64,000 bases of DNA from Bacteroides mediterraneensis (GCF_025993685.1 NZ_DAJPEN010000001.1:1054001-1118000), one strand, 5' to 3'; shown: positions 45,514-54,290, numbered from the stretch's first letter. A program made the numbers and translations. The notes: a model not told the origin generated them from the sequence alone.

Positions 45514-46119
45514 TTATTGCACGGCTTTCAGTGCAGCCTCGTAGTCAGGTTCGTGGGAGATGTCTTTCACCAGCTGCGTATAGCATACCTTTCCATTTTC
45601 GTCTACCACGATGACCGCCCGTGCCATCAGTCCTTCCAACGGTCCGTCAGTCAGTTGCAGACCGTAATGGGCCACAAAATCCCGGCTGCGGAACACCGAC
45701 AACGGCACCACGTTGTCGAGTCCTTCGGTAGAACAGAAGCGTGACTGTGCGAAAGGCAGGTCCATGGAAAGGCATAACACCACAGTATTTGCCAATCCTG
45801 CCGCCTTGGCATTGAACTGTCGGACAGACAGCGCACACGTCGGTGTGTCCAGACTGGGGAAAATGTTCAGAATCACTTTTTTTCCTTTGTAGTCCGACAA
45901 GCTGACCTCTTCCATTTTTGCATTGACTGCCCGGAAGTCGGGGGCCGTTTCTCCCACTTTGACCATCGGTCCGGAAGTGTGTGCTTCCACTCCCCGGCAA
46001 ACAACAGTCTCTCTTTTTTCCTGCGGTGAGTTGCTGGCAGATGGGCTGGCTGCCGCATTCAGTGACAGGCAGAGCAGGCATACCGCCGTCATTCCTAAGA
46101 TGTTACTGATTTTTCTCAT
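45514..46119 (-). CDS. tpx: Exported thiol peroxidase (Tpx)
   Basis: The 201-residue peroxiredoxin of the Tpx group has the peroxidatic Cys in SLDTPTCALSVRQFN and the resolving Cys in SRFCSTEGLDNV. It reduces hydroperoxides using thioredoxin. Most Tpx proteins are cytoplasmic; here MRKISNILGMTAVCLLCLSL is a clear signal peptide and a 20-residue linker precedes the domain, so it should be periplasmic. The start at 46119 is chosen because it puts the charged residues directly at the N-terminus. It is convergent with the PagL-like gene. Confidence 0.88.
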   Translation of the reverse strand: MRKISNILGMTAVCLLCLSLNAAASPSASNSPQEKRETVVCRGVEAHTSGPMVKVGETAPDFRAVNAKMEEVSLSDYKGKKVILNIFPSLDTPTCALSVRQFNAKAAGLANTVVLCLSMDLPFAQSRFCSTEGLDNVVPLSVFRSRDFVAHYGLQLTDGPLEGLMARAVIVVDENGKVCYTQLVKDISHEPDYEAALKAVQ

Positions 46120-46334
46120 ATCAAAAAACAATTAAGGGTTAGGGCGCTAAAGATACGGAGATTTTTCGATTCTCCAAATGGAATGGGAATTCTTTCCGGA
46201 TTTGGTTATGGACTGGTTCGGGAGGAATCGATGAAGATAGTAGGATGAATGTTGGGAGATTAGGACAAAAATTTTTTAGATTTATGAATAGTGATTATTC
46301 ATCACTTTATTGAACCTTAAATAAAAGAATAATC

Positions 46335-46594
46335 ATGGATAAGAAGGAATTAGAAAAATGGTTGATGCGGTTTTCCCGTTTGGAAGTCACTCATTCTTCT
46401 GATAAATGTATCTAATGGCTTGAACATAATGAATTGTACATTGGCGTTGCACGGTTACAGGACATCATACAACAGGGCTGATTTTGGCATTGATTTGTAG
46501 CATCGTGCTTTTAGGTTCTTGCGGAAGGCATGCTGCATATAGCAAGGATTTGTTCGACCACAGGGTTGATGCGGCTATTATAAAATGGATTTAA
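46335..46594 (+). other. Gene-poor stretch with two short relic frames
   Basis: Within the 750-bp gap 46120-46873 two short pieces look like gene remains. ATG at 46335 opens a 26-residue frame (MDKKELEKWLMRFSRLEVTH) ending at 46415. At 46478-46594 a frame without ATG encodes a lipoprotein-signal-like stretch (SIVLLGSCGRH) ending KWI. Neither is long enough to assign. Confidence 0.3.
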
Positions 46595-46873
46595 GTTGCG
46601 TAGTTACAATATTAATTTTATTTATACTTTTGTCTGAAACTTAAAAACTCATAATTTGATTATGTAATGAATAAAACCTATTATTGTGAATAATCTTATA
46701 CAGAATGGTGGACTGTTATGTCTGTCTGATTGGATATGTAGAGTATGGAGGATAGCTGCGAGTAGCAAATAGAATCCCTTGAAAGACTTCTTTGGAATTA
46801 CAATATTTGTAGAATGGATTATATGTGATATAAAAAATATAAAAAGCAATTGATTAGTTGTAACTAAACTTTT

Positions 46874-47256
46874 ATGCCTAACTTTGAAATTAGAAACATA
46901 GACGCGGTCAAAGGAATACAGAAATTCTACAAACTCATTAAAGATGGTACTTGCCAAATGGACGAGTTTGAGAATGATGTGGAAGAGGAGTATAAGTCAG
47001 AATTAAAAACTATATATGCGTATATGGATCAGGTGGCCAATCTGAAGTCCTTGCCTAAAATAAATTTCATTTCTATAATAAAGATAAAGGAGGTTATAGG
47101 GAGTTTGAGTTTAAAAGCAAGCATTTAAGGGTTTATGGTATAGTGATAAATGAAGGTAAACTTATAATTTTGGGCGGAACGAAATCCAATCAAAAAGATG
47201 ATACAACTATTTTTAGGAGAATCAAGAAAGAATATATAGACTCAACAAAAGGATAA
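46874..47256 (+). pseudogene. HigB/RelE-type toxin, frameshifted
   Basis: The frame from 46874 gives an N-terminal half with LKSLPKI and then changes to nonsense. A neighbouring frame from about 47062 continues KFHFYNKDKGG, FEFKSKHLRVYGIVI and KLIILGGTKSNQKDD to TAA at 47254-47256. Together these are about 127 residues with the strand pattern of RelE/HigB mRNA interferases. One A appears lost in the A/T run near 47058-47067. The antitoxin follows 4 bp later. As read, the toxin is inactive. Confidence 0.65.
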
Positions 47257-47260
47257 TCAA

Positions 47261-47623
47261 ATGGACAGAAAAGAATTATTGAAAAGTCCGGAGTACTGGA
47301 CGGCATCAATCCAAATGGAATTATATCGTCAGATTGAGGCTTTTATGAAAGAAAAGAATTTCAATAAGACTCAGTTGGCTGAATATTTAGGTTGTTCTAA
47401 GGGATATATTACTCAGCTATTGTCAGGAGATTTTGACCATAAACTAAGTAAATTCATACAATTGTCATTAGCTATTGGAAAAATTCCGGAATTCTGTTTT
47501 ACAGATGTGGATGAATATATTCAGGATGAGACACAATCTTATAAGAATACCATTGTGGTTTCTAAAGAGTATATGTTTTCAACATTGCCATTATCAAATA
47601 AAATAATAGAAGATGCCGCATAA
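47261..47623 (+). CDS. XRE-family antitoxin (HigA-like)
   Basis: The 120-residue protein has a helix-turn-helix of the XRE type at about residues 36-57 (NKTQLAEYLGCSKGYITQLLSG), with N-terminal and C-terminal extensions. The C-terminal tail (NTIVVSKEYMFSTLP) may be the chaperone-addiction segment known for antitoxins of three-gene TAC modules. It is placed between toxin and SecB-like genes, overlapping the latter. Such antitoxins repress their own operon. Confidence 0.75.
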   Translation: MDRKELLKSPEYWTASIQMELYRQIEAFMKEKNFNKTQLAEYLGCSKGYITQLLSGDFDHKLSKFIQLSLAIGKIPEFCFTDVDEYIQDETQSYKNTIVVSKEYMFSTLPLSNKIIEDAA

Positions 47624-48038
47624 AATGACAACAATACCATATAGAATTAGTGGAATAAAAACCACTCAGTTTGCATTGTTCCCGGAAAAATTCGTTAACG
47701 GCAAAGATATAACTGTACAGACATCATTTTCTTTCGGATATAATGAAGGTCTGGACAGTATTCGGTGTATTTCAAATTTTGAATATTTGCAGGATGAGAA
47801 TGTGTTGATGATTTCAGAAATACAATGTACATTCGATATAAGCCCTGACGGAACATCGGAACTTAAGCAATTAAAAAAAGTACCGATTGATTTTTTGCGT
47901 TATATGGCCACGATAGTAACCGGTACGGCACGTGGTATCATCCATGCAAAATCAGAAGGAACTTTATTAGCTGGTATAATACTCCCCCCGATAAATGTGA
48001 TGGAGTTAATAAAAAATGATTTGCCTATCAATGGATGA
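47613..48038 (+). CDS. SecB-like chaperone of a TAC module
   Basis: The 141-residue protein has the SecB-like strand pattern and the C-terminal GTLLAGIILPPINVMELIKN, which resembles the conserved end of SecB (LPPINF). In TAC systems the SecB-like protein binds the antitoxin's exposed C-terminal tail and stabilises it. ATG at 47613 overlaps the antitoxin stop; a second ATG at 47625 directly after the stop is also possible. A role in general protein export is less likely given this context. Confidence 0.7.
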   Translation: MPHKMTTIPYRISGIKTTQFALFPEKFVNGKDITVQTSFSFGYNEGLDSIRCISNFEYLQDENVLMISEIQCTFDISPDGTSELKQLKKVPIDFLRYMATIVTGTARGIIHAKSEGTLLAGIILPPINVMELIKNDLPING

Positions 48039-48140
48039 AGATATGGCAAGGTAGAGATGGAAGAGATAGCAAAACATCTATGTCCTTTAAGTTTTGTATT
48101 TAACGTGAATTCGAGATAAAAATCGGAAGATAGCAAGTTG

Positions 48141-48180
48141 CCCGTCATTGATGAACTTCATGTCAATGGCGGGTTTCTTC
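48141..48180 (+). terminator. Terminator after the TAC module
   Basis: CCCGTCATTGA (48141-48151) pairs with TCAATGGCGGG (48163-48173, one G-T pair) and is followed by a T-rich run. The stem closely resembles that at 43138-43167. Confidence 0.7.
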
Positions 48181-48325
48181 TTTCCAAGCAGTTCTACCGA
48201 GTTGTATTCATGCAAATATCTGTTCCGGAAAAATCGGCTTTGCCAAATAGAGTTTGGCTATATATGGTAGAGTATTTAAATAGAAAACCTCTTTGAGCAA
48301 ACAACCACCTGTCAAGGCATTTTCT

Positions 48326-48413
48326 ACGTTTTCCTTACGGGAAACGTACGTTTTGCGGCAAGGAAACCTACGTTTCCGCCAGGAAAGACGTACGTTTCTG
48401 GGCAGAGAAACGT
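48326..48413. repeat. Tandem palindromic array, 22-bp period, ACGTTT/AAACGT core (4 units)
   Basis: ACGTTT starts at 48326, 48348, 48370 and 48392, exactly every 22 bp. Each is followed after a G/C-rich loop by the complementary arm (AAACGT or a variant, near 48342, 48364, 48386, 48408). Loops vary, arms are kept. The architecture equals that of the AGTACT array at 3969-4056. Confidence 0.8.
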
Positions 48414-48436
48414 AAAAAACGATAAGATACTCTTCT

Positions 48437-48756
48437 CAAAATGTGGGCGCATTGTTGGAAACAAACAGGAGTGTTTGGTATAATTGTCTGTTGGAAAATC
48501 TGAATCCGTGCTGCGATTTTGGGTGTATGGGTGAGATAAGAAAAAATAATCCTTCCTTTTAAATTAATTAACTATCTGTTTAAGCAGTAATTACGATAAT
48601 TTCGTAGATTTGCGAAAAGTTCGTAGAAGACATGGTTCGATATGGAAAAGCTAACTTATCAGGAGAAGAGATTATGCGTTTCATCTGGCATTCGGGCCCG
48701 TATTTCGTGAAAGAAACTGTGGTCCATTATGACGAGCTGAATTCTTTGTTCATAAG
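48437..48756 (+). repeat. Truncated duplicate of the blaI promoter and 5' coding end
   Basis: This region closely repeats 51034-51322, including the GTGGGCG block, the GAATCCG and GGTGAGATAAGAAAAAATAAT blocks, the promoter and the first blaI codons. At 48642 the frame reads MEKLTYQEK and is then out of phase, so it is a dead copy that still carries promoter and operator-like dyads. Confidence 0.85.
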
Positions 48757-48809
48757 CCTTTAATTTTTATTATGAATTACTGAAAGTATAATATATAGGA
48801 GATATTTAT

Positions 48810-49724
48810 ATGAAAAGTTTTGTGTCATTTTTATCAATAGTATTGTTTAGTTGCAATACTATCTTTGCTCAGTCAAATAGTGATGGCTCTTTTGCATTGA
48901 AGAAAGAGAATGGTCATTATTATTTTGAAACCCTAATTAATGAAAAAGCTCCGGCTAAAATGATGTTGGAATCCGGCATTTTTGTCATGGTGATGGATTC
49001 TCTTTATGCGTTTGAAAACAAGGAAGCCATCAATCTTGATTATACTCGGACACAGGGAAATGAGAACATGAATCTCGGTGGAAAAGTCTATGATATCACC
49101 CACAAGGCAAAAGGAAAGGTCCAATTAGGGAACAATGTGGAATACTGCGGTGAGATTTTTATTCTGTCAGGTTATAACACCTACAGCGGAATCGCTATCC
49201 CGATACAGAATATATATAATACAGAGGATGGCAGCAGAATTATTAAACTTGATATGGAAAAACTGGAATTTTGCTCAATGAGCAGAAAACAATTCCAATC
49301 GGAGGTTGGAGATTATGCAGCTACAGCCATCAACTACAACAGTTATATGGGAATGCCTGCCGTCAAGACACATCTTGACTTTGAGAAGGATGGTAAGAAC
49401 TATTCTCTCCCCGGTAATTATTTGCTTGACTTGGGTAACGCGTCTTTTGTTTTCCTGATGAAGCAAAGTCAGGTTGTGCAGGGATTCCTTCATGATAATC
49501 AGGATATTGAGTTGAAGAAAGCATACAACAAAAAAGGAGTACTTGTAGCAGAAGCAATCGTCACAGAAAAGGCCAGTCTGTGCAACCGAGGTTTTGAAAA
49601 GCAGGTTGTTGCCATAACTTCTGCATTGCCTAAATTTACGGTGGAAGGAAGTGTCGGGCTGAAATTCTTCGAAGGGGCTGTATCTGTGTTTGATTTTGAA
49701 AAACAGAAATTCTATACAAAGTAG
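48810..49724 (+). CDS. Exported protein with retropepsin-like pattern
   Basis: The 304-residue protein has a signal peptide (about residues 1-20, ending IFAQ). It shows two similar lobes: ALKKENGHYYFETLINEKAP then MMLESGIFVMVMD, and later YLLDLGNASFVFLM. The layout resembles two-lobed aspartic proteases, but the D-T/S-G motifs are ESG and DLG, so catalysis is doubtful. The two flanks of this gene and the next are duplicate blaI promoter regions, suggesting that both genes were inserted as a unit. Confidence 0.45.
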   Translation: MKSFVSFLSIVLFSCNTIFAQSNSDGSFALKKENGHYYFETLINEKAPAKMMLESGIFVMVMDSLYAFENKEAINLDYTRTQGNENMNLGGKVYDITHKAKGKVQLGNNVEYCGEIFILSGYNTYSGIAIPIQNIYNTEDGSRIIKLDMEKLEFCSMSRKQFQSEVGDYAATAINYNSYMGMPAVKTHLDFEKDGKNYSLPGNYLLDLGNASFVFLMKQSQVVQGFLHDNQDIELKKAYNKKGVLVAEAIVTEKASLCNRGFEKQVVAITSALPKFTVEGSVGLKFFEGAVSVFDFEKQKFYTK

Positions 49725-49842
49725 AAACTGTATGCAAGTGTAAACTCAACACGTGGTATTTAGACGAAGGTTTCAAGATAAACAGCCGGTACTTTCACAT
49801 CAAACTGGCCTAGACAGTTATAACCCTTTAATCCAAGAAATA

Positions 49843-50976
49843 ATGAAAACTAATATTTTGTTTTTAATGACTGTTTTACTATGTTCTCATACCCTTGCTG
49901 CCCAATCGACAAACAATGATACGGATGTAATTCAATTTTATAAACTATCTGCTGAATATTATCAAAAAGGAGATAGTCTGGAGAAAAATTTCGATTATTA
50001 TGGTGCGCTTCGTTGGTATAAAAAAAGCCTTGAAACTGATTATAGACTCCTTTATATCAGAAAAATAGCACAATGTTATATGAAAAGGGGGCAATATGGT
50101 CTTTCTAAGCTTTTCTTGAATAAGATACCAGCAGACAGTTTGACTCAAATGGATTTGAGATTCAAATATAACCTACATAAGCAGATGTCAGAAAGAGATT
50201 CCATGCTATTGGTCGGTAAAAGAATCATTGATGAATATCCATTTGACAGTGAAATTATAGCAAGTCTTGCATCTGCATACAACATACAGGAGCAACCGGA
50301 TTCAGCTCTGTCTGTAACTGAAAAATATGTTTCCAATGATTCAACTAATGTATTCATCAACAGACAGCGGGCTTTCTCTTTTTATCTCAAAAATGAATAT
50401 GAAAAGGCATTATCCCTATATAGGAAACTATTATTGTCACAAGACAATAGCGGTGAGACATATTATTATACGGGATTATGTTATGCTAAAATAGATAGTC
50501 TGAATCAGGCATACGATAACTTTGTCAAAGCAAATCAAAAGAAAAGGGAAAATCCATATATCCTTTCACAATTAGGATTAATAGGCATTAAAATAGGTTT
50601 TAAGGACGAGGGCATAAAATACATACAAAAAGCCATAACCTTATTGCAACCAGACACAACTTTAATGTTTGCCTTGAATGAAGCTGTTTCCGACGCATAT
50701 TTTAGCAGACACAAGTACCGAGAAAGTATATGCTATTTGAACCGCTGCCTTGAGATTGTCCCTTCCTCTCTTTTTTCAATTTATAAAATAGCGCGCATAT
50801 ATGGCATTTTGAAGGATACAAAAAAAGAAAAACTATATTACCAACGTTTTGTGAATTCTGTAGACCTCTTAGATAATGGTGTGACAGAAGTTATAAAACG
50901 TTCATATAAAGAGGCTCAGAATCGTCTGCAAGCAATCAAAGAAGAAGAATTCTTCAAATATGGGATTCCTAAATAA
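49843..50976 (+). CDS. Exported TPR-repeat protein
   Basis: The 377-residue protein has a signal peptide (MKTNILFLMTVLL to LAAQ) and many TPR helix pairs through its length: YYGALRWYKKSLETDYRL, YEKALSLYRKLL, GETYYYTGLCYAKIDSLNQAY, GIKYIQKAITLLQPD. The start at 49843 is chosen because the signal peptide begins there. It is likely an envelope scaffold protein, co-transcribed with the gene at 48810. Confidence 0.7.
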   Translation: MKTNILFLMTVLLCSHTLAAQSTNNDTDVIQFYKLSAEYYQKGDSLEKNFDYYGALRWYKKSLETDYRLLYIRKIAQCYMKRGQYGLSKLFLNKIPADSLTQMDLRFKYNLHKQMSERDSMLLVGKRIIDEYPFDSEIIASLASAYNIQEQPDSALSVTEKYVSNDSTNVFINRQRAFSFYLKNEYEKALSLYRKLLLSQDNSGETYYYTGLCYAKIDSLNQAYDNFVKANQKKRENPYILSQLGLIGIKIGFKDEGIKYIQKAITLLQPDTTLMFALNEAVSDAYFSRHKYRESICYLNRCLEIVPSSLFSIYKIARIYGILKDTKKEKLYYQRFVNSVDLLDNGVTEVIKRSYKEAQNRLQAIKEEEFFKYGIPK

Positions 50977-51159
50977 TGTTATATGAATTTGATGATTTCC
51001 AAATTGTCATATTCCTGTAGTATTCAAGGCTTAAAAATGTGGGCGTATTATTGGAATCAAACAGGAGGGATTGTCTGTGGAAAATCTGAATCCGCGGTAC
51101 GATTTTGGCTGTGTATGGGTGAGATAAGAAAAAATAATCTTTCCTTTTAAATTAATTAA

Positions 51160-51215
51160 CTGTTTGTTTGAATAGTTATTACGATAACTTCGTAGATTTG
51201 CGAAAAGTTCGTAGA
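51160..51215 (+). promoter_or_regulatory. blaI promoter with overlapping dyads
   Basis: TTTG (51167-51170) and TAGATTTG (51193-51200) form a Bacteroidetes promoter. TACGA (51180-51184) and TCGTA (51190-51194) make a dyad, and TTCGTAG is repeated at 51189 and 51208, overlapping the -7 element. These are good candidates for the BlaI-type operator. The same signals occur in the duplicate near 48600. Confidence 0.6.
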
Positions 51216-51229
51216 AAAACAGATTCGAT

Positions 51230-51595
51230 ATGGAAAAGCTAACTTATCAGGAAGAAGAGACCATGCGTTTCATCTGGCATTTGGGCCCGTGTTTCGTGAA
51301 AGAAATCGTGGCATGTTATGACGAGCCGAAGCCGCCTTATACCACGGTGGCCTCGATTGTGAACAACCTGAAGCGGAAAGGCTACCTGAAGGCCGAAAAG
51401 TTTGGGAACACTTACCGCTATACGCCGCTGGTAGCGCAGGAGGAATATACCCGCAATTCGGTGGGCAACCTCGTGCGCAACTATTTTGCCGACTCTTACA
51501 AGGAGATGGTGTCGTTCTTCGCCAAGGAGCAGAAAATTTCCAAGGACGAGCTGAACGAGATTATCGACCTGATTGAGAAACGGAAAGACAAATAG
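51230..51595 (+). CDS. BlaI/MecI-family repressor
   Basis: The 121-residue winged-helix repressor starts MEKLTYQEEETMRFIW and contains PKPPYTTVASIVNNLKRKGYL, the recognition-helix region of BlaI/MecI/CopY proteins, then a dimerisation tail. Such repressors are cleaved when the M56 receptor encoded next (51636) is activated. In Bacteroidetes these pairs are usually not linked to beta-lactamases; none is seen here. Confidence 0.85.
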   Translation: MEKLTYQEEETMRFIWHLGPCFVKEIVACYDEPKPPYTTVASIVNNLKRKGYLKAEKFGNTYRYTPLVAQEEYTRNSVGNLVRNYFADSYKEMVSFFAKEQKISKDELNEIIDLIEKRKDK

Positions 51596-51635
51596 AACAT
51601 TTTAGATTTACTTACCTTTTAAATCTTTTTTTACT

Positions 51636-52907
51636 ATGTTATATCTTCTTCAAGTCAATCTCGGACTGGTCCTGTTTTACGCCTTGTACAAGCTGGTATG
51701 TACGCGGGACACGTTCTTCCGTTCCAGAAGATTCATTCTGCTGCTGGCGCTGGTGCTGCCTTTTGTGTTGCCGCTGGTCGACGTGCGGGAATGGCTGGAA
51801 AGTCGTGACAGCCTGATTATGCTCACGCATTTCGACTATTCGTTCGTGTTGCCGGAAATAGTGGTGGGAAGTGAAACGGCGGAAGCGGGAAACGGCGTGT
51901 GGGTGTTGTCCGATTGGGTGAAATACCTGTACCTTGCCGGAGTGCTGGTGCTGTCTGTCCGGTTTCTCGTGCAGACGTGCAGCTTGTGGCACCTGATTTT
52001 GCGTACGCCGGAGAAGACGATAAACGGCATCCGTGTGAAATGCCTGAATGGCTCGTCCGGACCCTTCTCTTTCTTCGGGTGGATTTTCCTGAATCCGGCA
52101 ATAGTGAAGGAAGACGAACTGGACGAAATCCTGACGCACGAGATGGCGCACGTAAAGCAGCGACATTCCGTCGATGTGCTTCTTGCCGAGATGGCCAGCA
52201 TCTGCTGCTGGATGAACCCTTTTGCCTGGCTGCTGAAACGGGAAGTCCGGCTCAATCTGGAGTTCCTGGCCGACAAGAGAGTCGTGGAAGCGGGATTCGC
52301 CACCAAGAGTTATCAATATCACCTGCTTGGGTTGGCCTATAGCCACAAGTATGGATTATCCAATAATTTCAATTTCTCTCATCTTAAAAAACGTATCATT
52401 ATGATGAACAAGAAAAAATCAAACGGAACAGGGCGTATTAAATATGCACTGTTCATGCTTCCGGCCTTTGCTCTACTCGTTGCCGGAAACACCTCCTGCT
52501 CGCAGGGAGCATCCGAAAAACAGGATGCCAAAGAAGAAACCGTCGCACCGGATTCCGTGGTAGCGGTTCCTATTGACAGTGTGGCAAAAGAAAAAGCGTA
52601 TGACGTAGTGGAACAGATGCCTGAATTTCCGGGAGGAATGAAGGAAATGTTGAAATTCTTTCAAGACAATGTGAAATATCCGGAAAGTGCCATGAAGAAC
52701 AATGTGCAGGGACGGGTAATCGTGCAGTTTGTGGTAGAAAAAGACGGAACCCCTACCGAGTTCAATGTGGTTCGTTCTGTGGACCCGGATTTGGATGCGG
52801 AAGCTTTGCGCGTGCTGAAGACCATGCCTAAGTGGAAGCCGGGCATGCAGAAGGGAGAGGTCGTGAGAGTGAAGTTCACCGTGCCTGTTACGTTCAGACT
52901 TCAGTAA
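51636..52907 (+). CDS. BlaR1-like M56 peptidase with TonB C-terminal domain
   Basis: The 423-residue membrane protein has hydrophobic helices at about 5-20, 31-48, 97-115 and 270-290. The zinc site HEMAH is at residues 168-172, followed by NPFAWLLKREVRLNLEFLAD supplying the Glu ligand. After the last helix a Ser/Cys-rich junction (NTSCSQGAS) leads to a periplasmic linker. The TonB C-terminal domain (VVEQMPEFPGG to VPVTFRLQ) takes the place of the penicillin-binding sensor of classical BlaR1. It should sense an envelope signal and cleave the BlaI-like repressor. The gene follows blaI by 40 bp. Confidence 0.85.
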   Translation: MLYLLQVNLGLVLFYALYKLVCTRDTFFRSRRFILLLALVLPFVLPLVDVREWLESRDSLIMLTHFDYSFVLPEIVVGSETAEAGNGVWVLSDWVKYLYLAGVLVLSVRFLVQTCSLWHLILRTPEKTINGIRVKCLNGSSGPFSFFGWIFLNPAIVKEDELDEILTHEMAHVKQRHSVDVLLAEMASICCWMNPFAWLLKREVRLNLEFLADKRVVEAGFATKSYQYHLLGLAYSHKYGLSNNFNFSHLKKRIIMMNKKKSNGTGRIKYALFMLPAFALLVAGNTSCSQGASEKQDAKEETVAPDSVVAVPIDSVAKEKAYDVVEQMPEFPGGMKEMLKFFQDNVKYPESAMKNNVQGRVIVQFVVEKDGTPTEFNVVRSVDPDLDAEALRVLKTMPKWKPGMQKGEVVRVKFTVPVTFRLQ

Positions 52908-52919
52908 TTAGTTTTTTGA

Positions 52920-53006
52920 AGTCCGCTTTCAAATGGGTTTTACGTATGCTTTATGTACTTCTGAGAGAAGTTGAAAGAAACCGCATTTGAAAGCGGACTC
53001 ATTTTT
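52920..53006 (+). terminator. Large inverted repeat terminator
   Basis: A 16-bp perfect stem (52920-52935 with 52984-52999) encloses a 48-base loop and is followed by ATTTTTAT. It closes the blaI-M56 operon. Confidence 0.6.
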
Positions 53007-53022
53007 ATAAAAATATAATACC

Positions 53023-54231
53023 ATGAAAATTACCGCAATATTATTTTCCTCTATCTTATTGGCCCTGCCGGGTTACGGACAAAATAGAGAGACGGACTAT
53101 CTGTCGCATGTGCTGGAGAAAATGAATGCCGTAGAATCGGTAACCTATCATTGTGTGATAAAGGCATGGGAGCCGGGAGACACAGAGCCGGTGTACAGTG
53201 TGCCAAGAGAAATTTATGAGCATGTGAATCCGCAGGATACGGCTGTGGGGTATTCTTTCTTGTGTGCCTCGGATAAGGAATTCAGGCAACCGCTTTGGGT
53301 ATATGACGGAACTGTGTTTGCTTATATAGAGAAAGAGGAAAAAGAAGTACGGATAGATGATTTCACTCAGAAAAGTCCCCTTCCGTTCAGAGTTATTATG
53401 CCGCAAGCTTTTGGTTGCATGAAATCCATTCTTGAGTATGCATTGAATACTCAGGATAGCATAGTCCTTAGCTTGAAGGATGAGGGGAAAGATTATCTGA
53501 TGGAATTAAGTATCCATACACCGTATCAGGTGGAGTTCTTTGGTAAGGCTTGTTACATGCCGCAGAATCCGTATATATATGATCCGACATCTATTTACAA
53601 AATCTGGATTTCAAAAGAAGATGACATGCCTTATCGTTATCGCAGGGAGATGCAGCATAGCATCAGTGAGAATATTTGTTCCGATTTTGTGTATAATCCT
53701 GCAGGAAAGGGAAAAATTGTAGCGGAAGATTATTATCCGGCAGATTATGTGCGGCGTATAAAAGGAGAGAAGTCTCAGAAGGCGACAGTGGATATGACGG
53801 GTAAAAAAGCTCCAGACTGGACGCTTACTGACATGAACGGTCAGAAGGTTTCTTTAAGTAGTATAAAGTCGAAGGTCATCTTGTTGCAGTTCACGGGGAT
53901 AGGCTGTGGACCATGCAAGATTTCGATTCCTTTCTTGAACAGGTTGAGAAAAGAATATGCGGTGAACGAGCTTGAAGTGCTGGCTGTAGAAACGTGGGGA
54001 AGGTCGAAATCATCTTGTGAAGCGTATGTGAAAAACCAGGGAATAGAATACCGTTTTCTGACTGCCGATAAGGATATAATTGCTAAACTTATAAATGATT
54101 ATCAGGCCGGTAGTGGAGTTCCGCAGTTTTATTTGATAGGTGAAGACCGCATGATAATTGCAAAGTTTCAAGGCTATGCAGAAAAGACAACAGATGCAGA
54201 GATTGAAAAGAAGATAAAAGCGAACTTGTAG
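53023..54231 (+). CDS. Exported thioredoxin-like (TlpA/AhpC-TSA type) protein
   Basis: The 402-residue protein has a signal peptide (about residues 1-19). Its N-terminal domain of about 230 residues resembles outer-membrane lipoprotein-sorting (LolA-like) folds in strand pattern. The C-terminal thioredoxin domain starts GKKAPDWTLTDMNG and has the redox pair in GIGCGPCKISIPFL, with the cis-Pro in SGVPQFYLIG. Proteins of this group reduce or scan periplasmic disulfides in Bacteroidetes. Confidence 0.75.
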   Translation: MKITAILFSSILLALPGYGQNRETDYLSHVLEKMNAVESVTYHCVIKAWEPGDTEPVYSVPREIYEHVNPQDTAVGYSFLCASDKEFRQPLWVYDGTVFAYIEKEEKEVRIDDFTQKSPLPFRVIMPQAFGCMKSILEYALNTQDSIVLSLKDEGKDYLMELSIHTPYQVEFFGKACYMPQNPYIYDPTSIYKIWISKEDDMPYRYRREMQHSISENICSDFVYNPAGKGKIVAEDYYPADYVRRIKGEKSQKATVDMTGKKAPDWTLTDMNGQKVSLSSIKSKVILLQFTGIGCGPCKISIPFLNRLRKEYAVNELEVLAVETWGRSKSSCEAYVKNQGIEYRFLTADKDIIAKLINDYQAGSGVPQFYLIGEDRMIIAKFQGYAEKTTDAEIEKKIKANL

Positions 54232-54258
54232 ACCGAAAAAACGTATTCTTCCAATACC

Positions 54259-54290
54259 TTGCATTTTCTGTAGATTTTTCTATACATTTG
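54259..54290 (+). promoter_or_regulatory. Promoter of the S9 peptidase gene
   Basis: TTG at 54259-54261, a 21-bp spacer, then TACATTTG at 54283-54290: a consensus-like Bacteroidetes promoter. About 50 bp around it recur before 56323. Confidence 0.75.

Noticed and set aside
46649..46957. Minus-strand ORF of 102 codons
   Set aside because: Low-complexity hydrophobic frame overlapping the toxin start; no signal or motif supports it.
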